From Aristolochia californica (lineage: Eukaryota > Streptophyta > Magnoliopsida > Piperales > Aristolochiaceae), in NCBI GenBank assembly GCA_029961685.1, contig JARWKL010000004.1:32431645-32495644 (forward strand): DNA of 64,000 nucleotides. The letters run 5' to 3'. Below, piece after piece: positions 42,374 to 54,004 of this stretch (position 1 is the stretch's first letter; each line of letters starts with the position of its first letter). The notes beneath the pieces were generated by a model, which saw only the letters and a list, made by a program, of their open reading frames with translations, was not told where the DNA came from and made no database searches. The position numbers were made by a program, and so were the translations under genes.

Positions 42374-43213
42374 TGTTATGGTCCCTAGCCATGGATCGAT
42401 TAACTCGGTGTGGTAATTGTGAATCCAGCACTGCAACGGAATTGTTGAACTCGGTAAGGAGGAAAGGAGCTTCCTTACCTTGCATGTCCTCGGTAAGATT
42501 GAAAAGGAGTTTCCTTTCCTCAATCTTCTCAGTTACGGGAGGAAGTCCCTTGCTGTTCTCAGATAGGAAGGGTTAGACCCTTTTTGCTGCTCACGTCCAA
42601 GAGGTAGGGACCCTCTAGAATGGTTGCTTTTGTTCACGTATGAGGGGTTAGGCCTTCGTAACGCAACATTGCTCGGTTAGAGGCAAAATCAACCTCCTTT
42701 GCATGTGCTTCTCGGTTAGGGATTCAAGAACCTCCCTATATTGCTCGGAATGAAAGAGATCCACTGTCTCTTGCTGCTATAAACGTGGAAGGGCCTAAAG
42801 CCTCTTCTTAAACTCGGAAAACAGTAACTCAGGCCCCTCTCCCTTAGCTTGAATAATATCAATGCAACCCAGAATTCAAAGGGATGAAGAATAAACCTAA
42901 ATCAAGAGAGAACTATACCTGGTGCTCGTCAATGAGACCTCCCAACCCTAGAGCTCATCAAGAAGAACTCCAAACCCTGTTTAACCTAATTCAATACATC
43001 TTTTTCTCTATTTCTCTACCTTCTAAATAGGGTTTGACATCATAAGTGTTTTAGGGCTAAAACTGAAAATTCTGCCCCTGCGTCCTGCCTTATTATATAA
43101 TTAATGAAAAAATATACTTAAAGCAATATAAAATATGAAATTTAAAAGTAATAAACTCATTGAGTCATTTCCGCCTCCTTTGGGGGACTTGGTGTGCTAT
43201 TGAGCCCTCAACA
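42374..43213 (-). repeat. gypsy A2 5' LTR
   Basis: The 840-bp unit runs TGTTATGGTCCCTAGCC to GAGCCCTCAACA and lacks the 80-bp duplication of its partner. Confidence 0.87.
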
Positions 43214-43252
43214 CACTCCGAGTTACTCTATCCATGACATGGGACCATAACA
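43214..43252 (+). repeat. gypsy A1 3' LTR, terminal part
   Basis: cactccgagttactc to gggaccataaca is the end of the A1 LTR (compare 33977-34014), displaced by the A2 insertion. Confidence 0.85.
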
Positions 43253-43406
43253 TATTGTCATCCCCAGTATGAATTTAAGTTTTGCTTTGGTTAGGGGGTG
43301 TCCAATATTTTTTCCGATATCTATCAGTGAGGCTTTCATAGGATAAGTGAAAGGGTTTGTAAATAGATTTTAATGGAAGTCTTAGCTGCTATTTTGGTTC
43401 GATGAT
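43253..43406. other. short unassigned spacer
   Basis: About 150 bp lie between the gypsy A1 end and the copia E2 LTR. No feature is recognised. Confidence 0.4.
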
Positions 43407-43748
43407 TGTAGAATTTAGGACTCCTTCATAATGATCTCGAGCCAAAGAGGGAGAGGAGAAGAAGAAGAGAAGAAGAGAGAAATGAGAGAGAGTTTAGAGA
43501 TCAACTTTCAAGAGAAGGGAGAGAAGAGTTTGGATGAATTTGAGAAGAGAGGAAAAAACATAATGCTCTACCTCTTAGCTAAGGGCCTCTATGTTTAGTT
43601 TTTTTAAAATGCCCTTAGGGCTACAACATTACAAGAGAAGAAACATAAATAGATAAGTAATTACATCTTCATGTCATCTTTATGAGAAGTCTTCTTATTT
43701 ACCAATATGCCACTACTCGGACGTGTGGCTTGAGCCCACCTTCTAACA
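43407..43748 (-). repeat. copia E2 3' LTR
   Basis: The 342-bp unit starts TGTAGAATTTAGGAC and ends CCACCTTCTAACA, related to 31147-31536 on the other strand. The polypurine tract complement (ctccccctcgagct) follows. Confidence 0.85.
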
Positions 43749-44330
43749 CTCCCCCTCGAGCTAGAGGAGAAAAGACATCATAAATACCCAACTTGCCACA
43801 TATAAAAGATATGATCTTAGACATAACCAGTTTAGTAAGAATATCTGCTACTTGCTCTTGTGATGAAACATGTTTGAGGGAGATTATACCCACTTGAAAT
43901 TTCTCCCATATAAAGTCGCAGTCTACCTCGAAGTCATATGAATAGCTGCTTAGCTATCACAATACAGACCCATAAAACCTCCTTTATAAAATCTTAATTT
44001 GGTAAGAAGGAACCTAATCTATAGGAGTTCACTGACTGTGTAAGCCATAGCCCTGTATTCTGCTTCTACACTAGATCTCGCAACCATATTTTACTTCTTG
44101 GTTCTTGATGTAACCAGGTTCCCTCCAACAAAAGTGGATTTCCTGTCATTAGGTGATCCAACCCAATCTGCATCTGAGAAACCTTCTATGTTGAAGTGAC
44201 CACTTTTCTTATAAAGCAATCCTCCTTTTATGTATCATAATATCCTTTCCAAGGTTTGCCAATGGGTAAGTTGTAGTTTATGCATGTACTGACTCACCAC
44301 ACTTACAACATATCATATGTGTGGTCAAGT
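43749..44330 (-). pseudogene. copia E2 RNase H
   Basis: The C-terminal block (GIISLKHVSSQEQVADILTK, then ISFICGKLGIYDVFSPLA) is open at 43893-43699. Farther up, DADWVGSPNDRKSTFVG and the SSVEAEYRAMA helix are legible in broken frames. It continues directly from RT on the minus strand. Confidence 0.85.
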
Positions 44331-46084
44331 TACTGTGAGGTAGATAAGTTTGCCCACAAGTCTTTGATATTTGTAAATATTAATATCTTCCATAGAACTT
44401 GCACATAATTTAATATTCGTATCCATAGGTGTGTCAGTTGGACGGCACCCCATCATTCCCATTTCGTCGAGGAGGTCCAAGACATAATTCCTCTGAGATA
44501 ATATTATCCTATACTTGGACAGAAGAAATTCAATGCCCAAAAAATAATTTAGAAGTCCAAAATCTTTAGTTTTAAATTCATGACATATCATGTTTTTTAC
44601 TTCTTGTATGTTATTCACATCATTGTCAATTAAGACAATATCATCAACATACACGACCAATAATATCTTTCCATTTGAGGTATCTTTAATAAATACCGAA
44701 TGATCTACTGAGCATCGATGAAATCCAAACCATAGTAGTGTTTGGCTAAATTTATCAAACCAGGCCCGAGGGGACTGTTTAAGTCCATATACGGATTTCT
44801 TTAAGCCGCAAATGGACTGCCCCTCAACCACATAACCAGGTGGTTGAATCATATAAATTTCCTCGCATATATCACCATTTAAGAAACCATTTTTTGACAT
44901 TGAGTTCATAGACAAGCCATGAAGAGTTAGCAGCAAGCGATAATAGGATACGTACCAAATTTAACATGGAAATAGGAGAGAAGGTCTCCTTATAATCGAC
45001 TCCATAACATTGAGTGTACCTTTAGAAATGATGCGGGACTTAAGGAGAGCAACAAACTGTTACAATGTGGGACCCACCATGGTGCACGTGCTGGTGAAAC
45101 CCACCATGATGACATGGGATGCCAAGAAGAGTCCTCACCCAAGCTAACATGAGTTAAGAAGATAAGAAGCACAAACTGAAATGAGTTAGAAGACTTGAAG
45201 ATCAAGTGGGACCCACAAAGATACCACTAGCTGAAATCTTATCAATATGAGCTGGAAGATCACGTGGGACCCACAAGGATAAGGCCACGAGCTGGCCTCC
45301 TCCCTTATCCCCACGTTCTTGAAGAAGATTTATAGTTCAACATATATTAGAACTCTATTAGATTGTGTTATCCTTTCATGATAGACTTATCTTAGAGAGT
45401 TAGAGTTGGAATGTAATTAAGATATTTAAAGGCTAATTGTATAAGGACCCTATCACTTCCTTTACTATAAATAGAGGTGTTGTAATTCGGAATTAATCAA
45501 GTTCTAAAATTTTCTCTTGAGTAAATCTCTCTCTCTTTGCTTGGCGCACATCTTGTTCTTCTTCTCTTCTTCTCTCTACCCGAGAGCCTTCTTCCCCTTT
45601 TCTCCTTTTTATTTCTCTCTTCCCTTGTTCAAAATATTGGAAAAGGGATCCTAAATTCAACACAGACCCATATGTATTATGTTTGACGGTAATCATTTAC
45701 AACCCATCAATTTCTTACCTGTTGGAAGTGGTGATAAGTTCCATGTTTGATTTTCATATAAGGCTTGCATTTCCTCATCCATAGTTGTCTTCCATCTAGG
45801 CTGTTTCAGGGCCTCCAGACAGGACTGCGGAATATAGATGGAACAAAGAGATGCAAGGAACTAGTAACATGTAGAAGACAAACAATGGTGTGACATAAAA
45901 TTAGATATAGGATGAGAAGTAGTACAAGTTCGAGGTTCTTTTCTCAGAACAATGGGCCGAGCATCAAACTATGGACCAATTGGAATAAGGGAAGGGCTTA
46001 CCTTAGTAGGATATGAAAACACCACAGATGTGGAGTTGGCTGATGCTTCAGATGGCGGAGTGACATTGACATTGAAAGGCCACA
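44331..46084 (-). pseudogene. copia E2 reverse transcriptase, interrupted by solo LTR-F
   Basis: The minus strand frame 44936-44325 has FLNGDICEEIYMIQPPGY, SVYGLKQSPRAWFDKFSQTL and VVYVDDIVLIDND with both catalytic aspartates, then FKTKDFGLLNYFLGIEF. Upstream, YTQCYGVDYKETFS is readable at about 45020-44985, with frame changes. Beyond the solo LTR (45058-45662) the first RT blocks (QPRWKTTMDEEMQALYENQT and LPTGKK) appear at 45810-45720. The D4 element ends the region at 46085. Confidence 0.87.
45058..45662 (+). repeat. solo LTR of copia F inside copia E2
   Basis: The 605-bp unit runs TGTTACAATGTGGGACCC to CCTAAATTCAACA, with flanks CAAAC (45053-45057) and CAGAC (45663-45667) as a TSD with one mismatch. 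A TATA box lies at 45466-45473. The RT reading on the minus strand resumes on the far side, which proves the insertion. Confidence 0.88.
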
Positions 46085-46514
46085 TGTTGATTTTTTGGAC
46101 TCCATGGATTTAAATCATGGAGAAAAAGGGAAAGGGACTCATTAGGAGAAAACTAGAGGAAGAAGAGGTTATGGACATGATATCCTAACCCTCCCCCTAA
46201 AGCTCTTTTTATAAATTAATAAAACTACTATATTACAATAATACCCCTGAACTTAGGGTTTAGGGTTTTAACCCTGAAACTTTAATCTAATTACCTCAAT
46301 ACCATCTCTATGAGATGACTCTTTATTTACCATCCTGCCATTATTGTATGTTGGCCTACGGGCCTTCTCGTTGATCTGCTGGCTTTGATCCCGTCTCCTA
46401 TATCTTTTGGATGCATGGGTCTTCCTTGGTCTTATGGGATTGAGCCTATCTTCCAACACACTTGGATATGTGGGCCTTCCTTGGTCATGTGGGCTTGGGC
46501 CCTATCTTCCAACA
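46085..46514 (-). repeat. D4 3' LTR
   Basis: The 430-bp unit runs TGTTGATTTTTTGGACTCC to CCCTATCTTCCAACA and includes a short run of telomere-like ttagggt words (46254-46268). Confidence 0.83.
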
Positions 46515-48464
46515 CTCCACCGCAAGCTGGGGGTGAGAGCACATCATGAACTCACAGCTTGCTACAAATTATGTATAAAATATTTTTTGTATAAAATGAC
46601 ACATTTTCCAATATGCCTTCATCTTCCAACACTCCTCCTCATGCTGGTGCTCTCGTTCATGAGGCCCAGTTGGCTTAATGTAAGTGAGATTAAAAACACT
46701 CCTAGCCGCTAAGACATTGCTCTATACTCCAGTCTTAACTCATGTTGGATGTAGGGCACACTCCGTCTTCTGTAGGTAGTGTGTCTATCGGCATTGCTTT
46801 GAAGTGTCCACCTCCACCACCGTGTCCCTCCACAAGACAACAACTCTCAAGTAGTAGAGTAATAAATGACATTAATGGAGGATGCGGGCTTATTTATCAT
46901 GGTGTCCCAATCCAGACACCGACACTCATGGTGTCTCGACCGTGATATTTTTTAGAGTTAAATAACTGATGGTGTCCCAATCTGAGCACCAACTCTCATG
47001 GTGTCCCAACCTTGATATTTTTTAGAGTAAAATAAATAATGGTATGATAAAAGGTACTGAAGCCACCTCTTCTTTAATAATAATGTCTCATCCAAAGAGA
47101 CACAATACCAATAGCTGACATGAGCTTGGGTCCATATAACATGAACCAAAATAATCAATGTAAAAATTCACCCATAAAATAATCTAATGCAAATATTTTT
47201 ACCAAATAATATGTTAACCAAGGAATAATCTATCAATTCTTCAAAATAATAATCCAGCTAGAGAAAAATTTATCGAGTCAAATAGTAGACCAATATATCT
47301 GAGTCTCTGTAGAAAAAATGTGTAAGCTTTGGTCTAGACACGTATATCGAGGCAAAAAATAAGTGGCCAAAGTCAGATTGAGTCGGACCTGAGTTGACTT
47401 GGTCTGAGTTGGTCTAGGTTGATTTGGTAGACTGGTGCTGCTCAACAGCAGCTAGAAGGGCAGCCCAGTTTGCTGGTCGCTGGCTTGACTCAGGTGAGTC
47501 CGGGTATCGGCAGAACAGGAACGGCCCGGCTGGTTAATTCTGGTTTCCTAACTTAGGAAACAATTAATGAGGCAATAACCTTCATCTTTCTCTCGGTGCC
47601 TAAGGACTCTCGGCAGAAACAGTCCAGAAACAATAACAAGATGGCAGAGAGATTGTACCAGCAGCCGGAGAATTAAGTGGTTCCAACAAAGACAATCTTG
47701 AATACGGAAACTGAAACTTTCCAAACAGGAAATTTCCGAAATCTGTTGTTAACCATCAAGGAGGTAGAAACATCCGAATAAAATAGCGACTGAATACTGA
47801 GAAATAGTAACAGTGAAGGAAACTTTCCTCAGTTAATTGAGAATCAAAAATGGCAAGAAATATATTCTCGAACGGTAATCATGGCAGGAATGCAGGGCAA
47901 CTTCCTAGCCGTGAGAAGTCGTCGTCTTCAATGCCAAACATAGATACTATGCTATTAATCAAAGATATCTGAGATAACTGTGAAGTTTCTAGTACACAGA
48001 GTATACTCTCGGAAATAAAATAATCTGACAAGCTTCCGATCAAATTCAAGCAAATGCCGTAGAGAAAATCAAACCAATGCCGGTGCAATTTGGGTCTCTG
48101 ATATTTCTCTTTTCCCATTGTCCACCATTGACCAAGAGGAGACATCGAAACTTTCTCAAGCTCTCTCTCTCTCTCGCTTCGGTGAAACACTCCTTTGGAC
48201 CAGACAAAGAGCTTACATGAACAAAAAATTCTCTCGTCTCCAAGTTGAAACGACAGAGAAGAACCTAAAAAGCATCGATCTGGTGATATGTTGGGTCGAA
48301 CAAAGCGGCCTCGAAAGGTATCAAAATTTTAATTGATGGCAGAGATAACGACGAGAGCGGCAATAAGATTTAATCAAAGTAAGGAATCAAAAAAAAAAAA
48401 AAAAAACCAATGCACGAGACTAAGAGATAAAAGAAAAATAATTCTAACCCTAAATAGAGGAGAA

Positions 48465-48859
48465 TGTTAGGATCCTCACGAGCCATGGATCTTGTCACCC
48501 TCCTCTCTTCTCTTCCTTCCATTGCTTTGCTTGACGTAGGGATAGATTGATGGAGTGATGTAAATAAGAAATTCGGAAAGGGGATTTTGGGAAAAGGGGG
48601 AGAGCTTGAAGGAGCTCTCGACCTGTTACTCTAATTTACTCTAGGCTAATTTGATTATTCAATTGCTACCTTTCATTAACCTAGCCGTCCCCTTAAATAG
48701 GGTTGAGGACGCCAAATACAATTCAGACCCTTGGGTCACTGGTTCAAGCCAAATAAATTGTAAACCAAACCAAACCAAAATCAATTACATGAAAATTGAA
48801 AACCACATTAATTAATTCCTACGCCTGCTGTAACTCGTGATGCTATTGAGTCCATAACA
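48465..48859 (-). repeat. solo LTR-C with a perfect TSD
   Basis: The 395-bp unit starts TGTTAGGATCCTCACGAG and ends TGAGTCCATAACA and is flanked by GAGAA on both sides (48460-48464, 48860-48864). Its end-reading matches the first part of the chimeric 3' LTR of gypsy B1 (9788-9925). It is likely the LTR of a further gypsy family, given the start TGTTATGGACTCAATAGC on the minus strand. Confidence 0.9.
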
Positions 48860-48916
48860 GAGAATGAAACTTGAAAAACCATAGTCAGAATCCTGAAAAT
48901 CAAAGCTCTGATACCA

Positions 48917-49346
48917 TGTTGATTTTCAAGACTCCATGGATTTATATCATGGAGAAAAAGGGAAAGGGACTCATTGGAAGAAAACCAGAGCCAGGAGAGG
49001 TTCTGGACTTGATGTCCTAACCCCCCCGTTAAAGCTCTATTTATAGATTAATGAAAATACTGTAATATAATAATATCCTTGAACTTAGGGTTTAGGGTTT
49101 TATGCCTGGAACTTTAATCTAATTACATCAATACCATCTCTATGAGATGACTCTTTATTTACCATCCTGCCATCATTGTATGTGGGCCTATGGGCCTTCT
49201 CCTGGATCTGTGGGCCTTGAGCCCGTCTTCTATATCTCTTGGATGTAAGGGTCTTCCTTGGTCTTATGGGCTTGAGCCCATCTTCCAACACACTTGGATA
49301 TGTGGGCCTTCCTTGGTTGTGTGAGCTTGGGCCCTATCTTCCAACA
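48917..49346 (-). repeat. D4 5' LTR
   Basis: The 430-bp partner of 46085-46514 has the same ends and follows the primer site at 48906-48916. Confidence 0.83.
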
Positions 49347-49510
49347 ACGTAAATGGATGAGTGGTAGGAAGGAATGAAAAACTCAGAGGAGCATAATTTG
49401 AGGAAAAGATTGAAGTGTACTACAAAAAGGTCACATCACTAGACACAAGTAACTGCTAAAGGGTAGGATTGTAACAAACATAACCTTTTTGGGTGCGAGA
49501 GTAACCCAGC
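49347..49510 (-). pseudogene. copia E2 integrase C-terminal remnant
   Basis: The minus strand reads LGYSRTQKGYVCYNPTL, a stop, then VSSDVTF, the same block as in copia E at 29197-29280. It confirms that D4 and D5 were inserted into copia E2. Confidence 0.82.
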
Positions 49511-51247
49511 GTTGATTTTTAGAACTCCATGAATTTAGCTCATGGAGAAAGAGGAGAGAGACCCATTGGGAGAAAACTAGAGGAAGTAGGGTTATGGACT
49601 TAATTATCCTAACCCTCCCCTGAAGCTCTATTTATAGATTTATGAAACCACTGTATTACAATAATACTCTTGAACTTAGGGTTTAGTGTTTAGGGTTTTA
49701 ACCATGGAACTTTAACTTAATTACATCAATACCATCTCTATGAGACGACCCTTTATTAACCATCCTGCCATCTTTGTATGTGGGCCTATGGGCCTTCTCT
49801 TTGATCTATGGGCCTTGAGCCCGTCTTCTATATCTCTTGGTAGCATGGGCCTTCCTTGGTCTTATGAGCTTAGGCCCATCTTCCAATACACTTGGATATG
49901 TAGGCCTTCCTTAGTTGTGTGGGCTTGGACCCTATCTTCTAACACTCCACCTCAAGCTGGGGGTGAGAGAACAACAAGAACTCCCAGCTTGCTGCAAATT
50001 ATGTATAAAATATTTTTTGTATAAAATGCACATCTTCCAATATGCCTTCATCTTCCAACACTCACCCTCACGTTGGTGCTCTCGTTCATGAGGCCCAACT
50101 GGTATAATATCAGTGACAATAAAAACACTCCTAGCCGCTAAGACATTGCTCTATACTCCAGTCTTAACTCATGTTGGATGTAGGGCACACTCCGTCTTCT
50201 GTAGGTAGTGTGTCTATTGGCATTGCTCTGAAGTGTCCACCTCCACAAGACAACAACTCAAGTAGTAGAGTAATAAATGACATTTTGATATTTTTGATGG
50301 GGTATTAAGTTCCTTTGTCATGGACTCCCAACCACAAATATTTTTTATATTTTTGATGGGGTATTAAGTTCCTTCGTCATGGAATCCTAACCACAAATAT
50401 TTTTGATATTTTTTGCAGGGACAAATAAATAATGGTATTAGGCTACCACTTCTTCAGTAATAATGTCTCATAAAAAAAGACACAATAGCAACATCTAAAA
50501 TGGGTTTGGGCCCATATAACATGAACCAAAATAATCCGTGTAAGATGACCAATGAAATAATCCAATTCACATATCTGTACCAAATAATATGTTGACCAAA
50601 GAATAACATGTTAATTCTTGAAAAATAATAATCCAGGCAGAGAAAAAATTTATCGAGTCCCGCCAAAATATGTATACACTTGGACATGTATACCGAGGCA
50701 AAAAAAATAATAAGTTGGCCATGTTTGAGTTGACCCGGATTGAGTTGACCCAAAATGATTTGACCCGGTCCAAGTTGGCCTAGGTTTACTCGGTATGGAA
50801 CATAAGTCACGCTCGGGTTGGGTGGGAACAAGTGCGGCCTGATGCCAGACTAAATCGGCGTTGATTAAATTTACTTACTTTGGAAATCTAACTTTGCTAT
50901 AGGATCTTCTTCCTGCCCGACCGAACAGCAAAAACAGAGGGAAACTTTTCAAATACCAGCAATGTTCGGATTGAGGATCCCGTAGTAGCAACCGGAAAAA
51001 GGATACTCTAGTGAACAATTTCGGAGTTTCCAAAAAACTAGCACTAAAAATTTCTCGAAGATGCCAGCAGACCACCATCTTCTACTTCTTTCCCGTGAAG
51101 CTAGTGATTTTCGAGTTTTGTCGTCCTGAAATGGCAACAATATCATCTTCCTCCCCAGGGCAGAGCTGGTGCTAAGCAAAAATGGGACAGTAGCGAGAGT
51201 TCTTGGACGACAATTAGATAGTTTCTGAAAGAAGGAAACAAATACTT
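49511..51247 (-). mobile_element. family D element D5, truncated
   Basis: The 3' LTR is 49511-49944, ending TATCTTCTAACA, and is followed by the polypurine tract complement (ctccacctcaagctgg). The interior parallels D4: the tagccgctaagacattgctc block, a two-unit remnant of the 60-bp minisatellite (about 50285-50410), then ggcctaggttt and gacccgg-rich DNA. It ends abruptly at about 51247 against gypsy A3, so primer site and 5' LTR are missing. There is no protein homology. Confidence 0.78.
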
Positions 51248-52308
51248 AGGTGATATTTCGATGGATTTTTTTGATGGTTTACCACAGTCATCCGGGAAAT
51301 CAGTCCTCTTTATGGTGGTCGATCGGTTCTCCAAGTATGGCCACTTTATTCCTATCGCTCATCCGTATACAGCGTCACGGGTCGCACAGATTTTATTTGA
51401 GCATATTGTACACGTACATGGCATCCCGGAATCGATTGTAAGTGATAGGGATGCGGTGTTCACCAGCACTTTCTGGCGGGAACTTTTTCATCTGAGTGGT
51501 ACGAAATTCAAATTCTCCTCCGCATATCATCCACAGAAAGATGAGCAAACCGAGGTAGTTAACCATACCATCGAGATGTATCTATGGTGTATGGTGGGTG
51601 ATTGTCCGAAGCAGTGGGTTCAATGGTTGTCGTGGGCCGAATACTACTACAACACTTCGTTCCACTCCGCTTTGCAATCTTCTCCATTCAAGGTACTTTA
51701 TGGCAGGGAACCCCTCACCTTTTGTCTTATACTGCAGGGTTCACCCGTGTGGACACCATTGATCAGGCACTCAGGGATCATGACCAGATGTTGGAGACTA
51801 TCATAGAATGCCTACGTTGTGCTCAGGTTCGTATGAAAGATCTCTACGACAAGGGGCATTGTGATGTCTCCTACGAGGTAGGGGACTATGTGTGGTTACG
51901 CCTACAAAAGCACAAACAACGGTCCATTGGGGGACCATCACGCAATAAACTCTCCCCCAAGTTTTTTGGGCCTTTCCCCATTATCCGGTGTGTGGGATCG
52001 GTGGCCTATCAACTACAACTGCCCGACACGGCTAAGCACCACGATGTGTTCCATGTCTCCCTCTTGAAATCGCATAAGGGACCACCTCCTACATCCACTC
52101 CGTTCCTTCCTACTATAGCCGAGGGACAAGTTATTCATACACCATCCTCAGTGTTACGCGTCTGTTTGATCAAAGACCAGTGAGAGATTCTCGTTCAGTG
52201 GACAACAATAGAGCCAGAGACAGCTATTTGGGAGCAGTTAGACATCTTCAGACAGGTGTACCCAACTTACGAGCTTGAGGACAAACTCTTTCTCCAAGGG
52301 GAGGCAGA
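51248..52308 (+). pseudogene. gypsy A3 integrase and chromodomain-like tail
   Basis: The frame 51261-51806 starts at the first catalytic Asp (MDFFDGLPQSSGKSV) and includes GIPESIVSDRDAVFTSTFW (second Asp) and HPQKDEQTEVVNHT (catalytic Glu), so D, D and E are intact. A frameshift near 51700 moves to 51602-52183, with GDYVWLRLQKHKQR, LSPKFFGPF and HDVFHVSLLK. After the stop at 52181 the tail reads EILVQWTTIEPETAIWEQLD and YELEDKLFLQGEAD, directly before the LTR. Confidence 0.88.
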
Positions 52309-53200
52309 TGTTGTGGACTCAATCGCACACTGAGTCACTCAAAGGAGAAGACAATGACTCAACGAGTTCAGTAGTTTTATAATTCATATTTTATATTGCT
52401 TTAAGTATGATTTTTCATTAAGTATGTACGGATTATGTTCGTGGGGGCAATATGAGAATTTTTAGCTCTAAAACACTTATGACATTAAACCCTATTTAAA
52501 GGGTAAGGAAATAGAGAAAAGGCAAGCATTGAGAATTAGGTTAAACAGGCTTAGAGCTCTCTTTGACGAGATTTAGGGTTGAGGTCTCCCTCGATGAACT
52601 CGAGTTTGGATTCTCCCTTAGAACTATCACATCTTTTCATCACATCTTTTCATCATCCCTAAGTTGTTCTCCACTGGTTCACATTGAGGAAGGAAAGGGA
52701 AGTTCCTACCCCTTTTCTGAGTCCAAGGAGTGGGTTCATCCTCATTCTCATCAACAGCAAAGAGAGAGGGACCCAACCAACCTTACCGAGCAGAAAAGTG
52801 AGGATTTTAACCCTCATCTCACAAGCAGCCTTGGTGCAACTTGGGAGGCGACAATAGCAGCAAGAAGGAGGTAAGATTCTATCATACTTGTCCTCAAAGT
52901 TAATTAAGATAGAAGCTTGGCAGTCCTATCATGAGCAGCAACCAAGAGGGCCACAAACCCTCTTTGTCGTGATTAAGAAAAGAGAAGTTCTTGTCTAGCA
53001 AGTTCAGCATAGCTGTTAGGGTATTCTATCCTTCACAGTAACTCGTTGGCATCATCCAAGAGGGAGCTTTCCTCTTGGCCGAGCACTGATCCAGAGAAGG
53101 GTTCACCTATAGACCTGGACGAGGGTAGTACTTCAACCCTAAGTGCTGGAGTCTCAAGTCCCACGACGTGTTACACAATCCATGACGAGGGACCATAGCA
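52309..53200 (+). repeat. gypsy A3 3' LTR
   Basis: The 892-bp unit runs TGTTGTGGACTCAATCGC to GAGGGACCATAGCA. It is clearly of family A but diverged from A1 and A2, which suggests a subfamily. Confidence 0.82.
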
Positions 53201-53695
53201 TCATTCCCCTAAGATCTCTTGTGTTTATGCGTTGTCCCTAGAAATAGACAGTTTACAAATCCTTTTAGAAATTTGCATTTATGTCATGAAAGAACTGAGG
53301 GCCAGTAAATTGATCTTATTAGATTTCATTGAAATTAAAGCATCTCAAGAGGTAAATAATTTTTTTTTTTGGGTAAATGGGGTAAATTTTTGGATCTCTT
53401 CCTTTATGGCCATTTACATGCTTGAGTAGGTCAAGCATATGAAGTTGAGACATATCTTGGAAAGAGATGACTCAATTCATGGAAATCAAGGAGGAAGAAA
53501 TGCCCTTCATCTCAACTAATTAACATTAATGAACTACCACAAGGAGAAACACCCATAATGACTTAGTGAACCTTTAACTGAACCAACATTGATAAAAAAA
53601 CAACTTACTATCCTAACATGACCATACATTTACAATGACACTATCCTCCTATTGGCCTCCGATAAATGCTTGATATGAGTATGATTGCATTATGA
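53201..53695. other. unassigned stretch
   Basis: I see no retroelement, coding or RNA signature. The ORF at 53232-53429 (65 codons) has no recognisable motif. Confidence 0.4.
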
Positions 53696-54004
53696 TGAAT
53701 TTATGAAAAAGAGAAAAAATTCATTGACTTCTTGCAATTTGAGTACATAGGCTTATATTTATAATAGAGGAAACAAGTAGAATCCAATTACAATTAAACT
53801 ACCCTTGTCCCAATTACATCCAAAGTCTATAACAGTTAAAGATAAGTCCTAGCATAATTAAACAATTGACCATAAATAAAAGACTATCATAACTAAAACA
53901 CCTTTAAACTAAAACTCTTCTATGCAACCTCTTTCCATAATAATTTTGTCTCTATAAAAATTCTTATTATGAATGTGAGACTCTTCCATACCTACTCTTC
54001 AACA
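53696..54004 (-). repeat. element I 3' LTR
   Basis: The 309-bp unit starts TGAATTTATGAAAAAG and ends CTACTCTTCAACA. It aligns with 55980-56290 with scattered substitutions, so the insertion is not recent. Confidence 0.72.

Larger units (their letters stand above)
38949..43213 (-). mobile_element. gypsy A2, deleted chromovirus inserted in the A1 3' LTR
   Basis: Antisense element with 3' LTR 38949-39870 and 5' LTR 42374-43213. The interior retains gag, protease, RT and the beginning of RNase H, and then jumps directly to the 3' LTR at 39870, so integrase and chromodomain are deleted. Flanks CACAC (38944-38948) and CACTC (43214-43218) form a 5-bp TSD with one mismatch, and the interrupted A1 LTR resumes at once. 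It belongs to the same family as its target. Confidence 0.87.
21474..43252 (+). mobile_element. gypsy A1, chromovirus split by two large insertions
   Basis: The 5' LTR begins near 21474, is interrupted at 22183 by copia F (22184-33898) and resumes at 33899-34014. The internal region 34015-38138 carries gag, protease, RT, RNase H, integrase and a chromodomain-like tail in plus orientation. The 3' LTR begins at 38139, is interrupted by antisense gypsy A2 (38949-43213) and ends at 43252 with GGGACCATAACA. The 5' and 3' LTR pieces align with each other once the insertions are removed. A TSD for A1 itself is not apparent. Every pol domain is degraded. Confidence 0.85.
46085..49346 (-). mobile_element. 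family D element D4, full length
   Basis: The LTRs are 46085-46514 (3') and 48917-49346 (5'), both 430 bp, with the polypurine tract complement (ctccaccgcaagctgg) at 46515 and primer site (48906-48916, complement of TGGTATCAGAG) in place. It is inserted in copia E2 between integrase and RT, because integrase sequence resumes at 49347. No clear TSD is visible. The interior has no gag or pol. A solo LTR-C (48465-48859) lies close to its primer site. It gives the best view of a complete family D unit: about 2.86 kb without the nested LTR. Confidence 0.83.
43407..49510 (-). mobile_element. copia E2, antisense copy split by a solo LTR-F and D4
   Basis: From the right-hand end on the minus strand it contains the end of integrase (49510-49347), the linker and start of RT (46084-45663), the rest of RT (45057-44331), RNase H (44330-43750), the polypurine tract complement and the 3' LTR (43407-43748). 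The gaps are filled by D4 (46085-49346) and a solo copia F LTR (45058-45662). The 5' part is missing, cut off by D5. The protein blocks match copia E, but the copy is older or more damaged. Confidence 0.85.
51248..53200 (+). mobile_element. gypsy A3, 3' end of a chromovirus
   Basis: Only the integrase core to the 3' LTR remains. The 5' break lies within the integrase core, against the interior of D5. The LTR (52309-53200) has the family A ends in diverged form. After 53200 the sequence is not repetitive in this window, so 53200 is a true LTR end. Confidence 0.85.

Noticed and set aside
46085..49346. TSD for D4 in copia E2
   Set aside because: Flanks CCACA and ACGTA do not match, so no duplication is claimed although the host sequence resumes on both sides.
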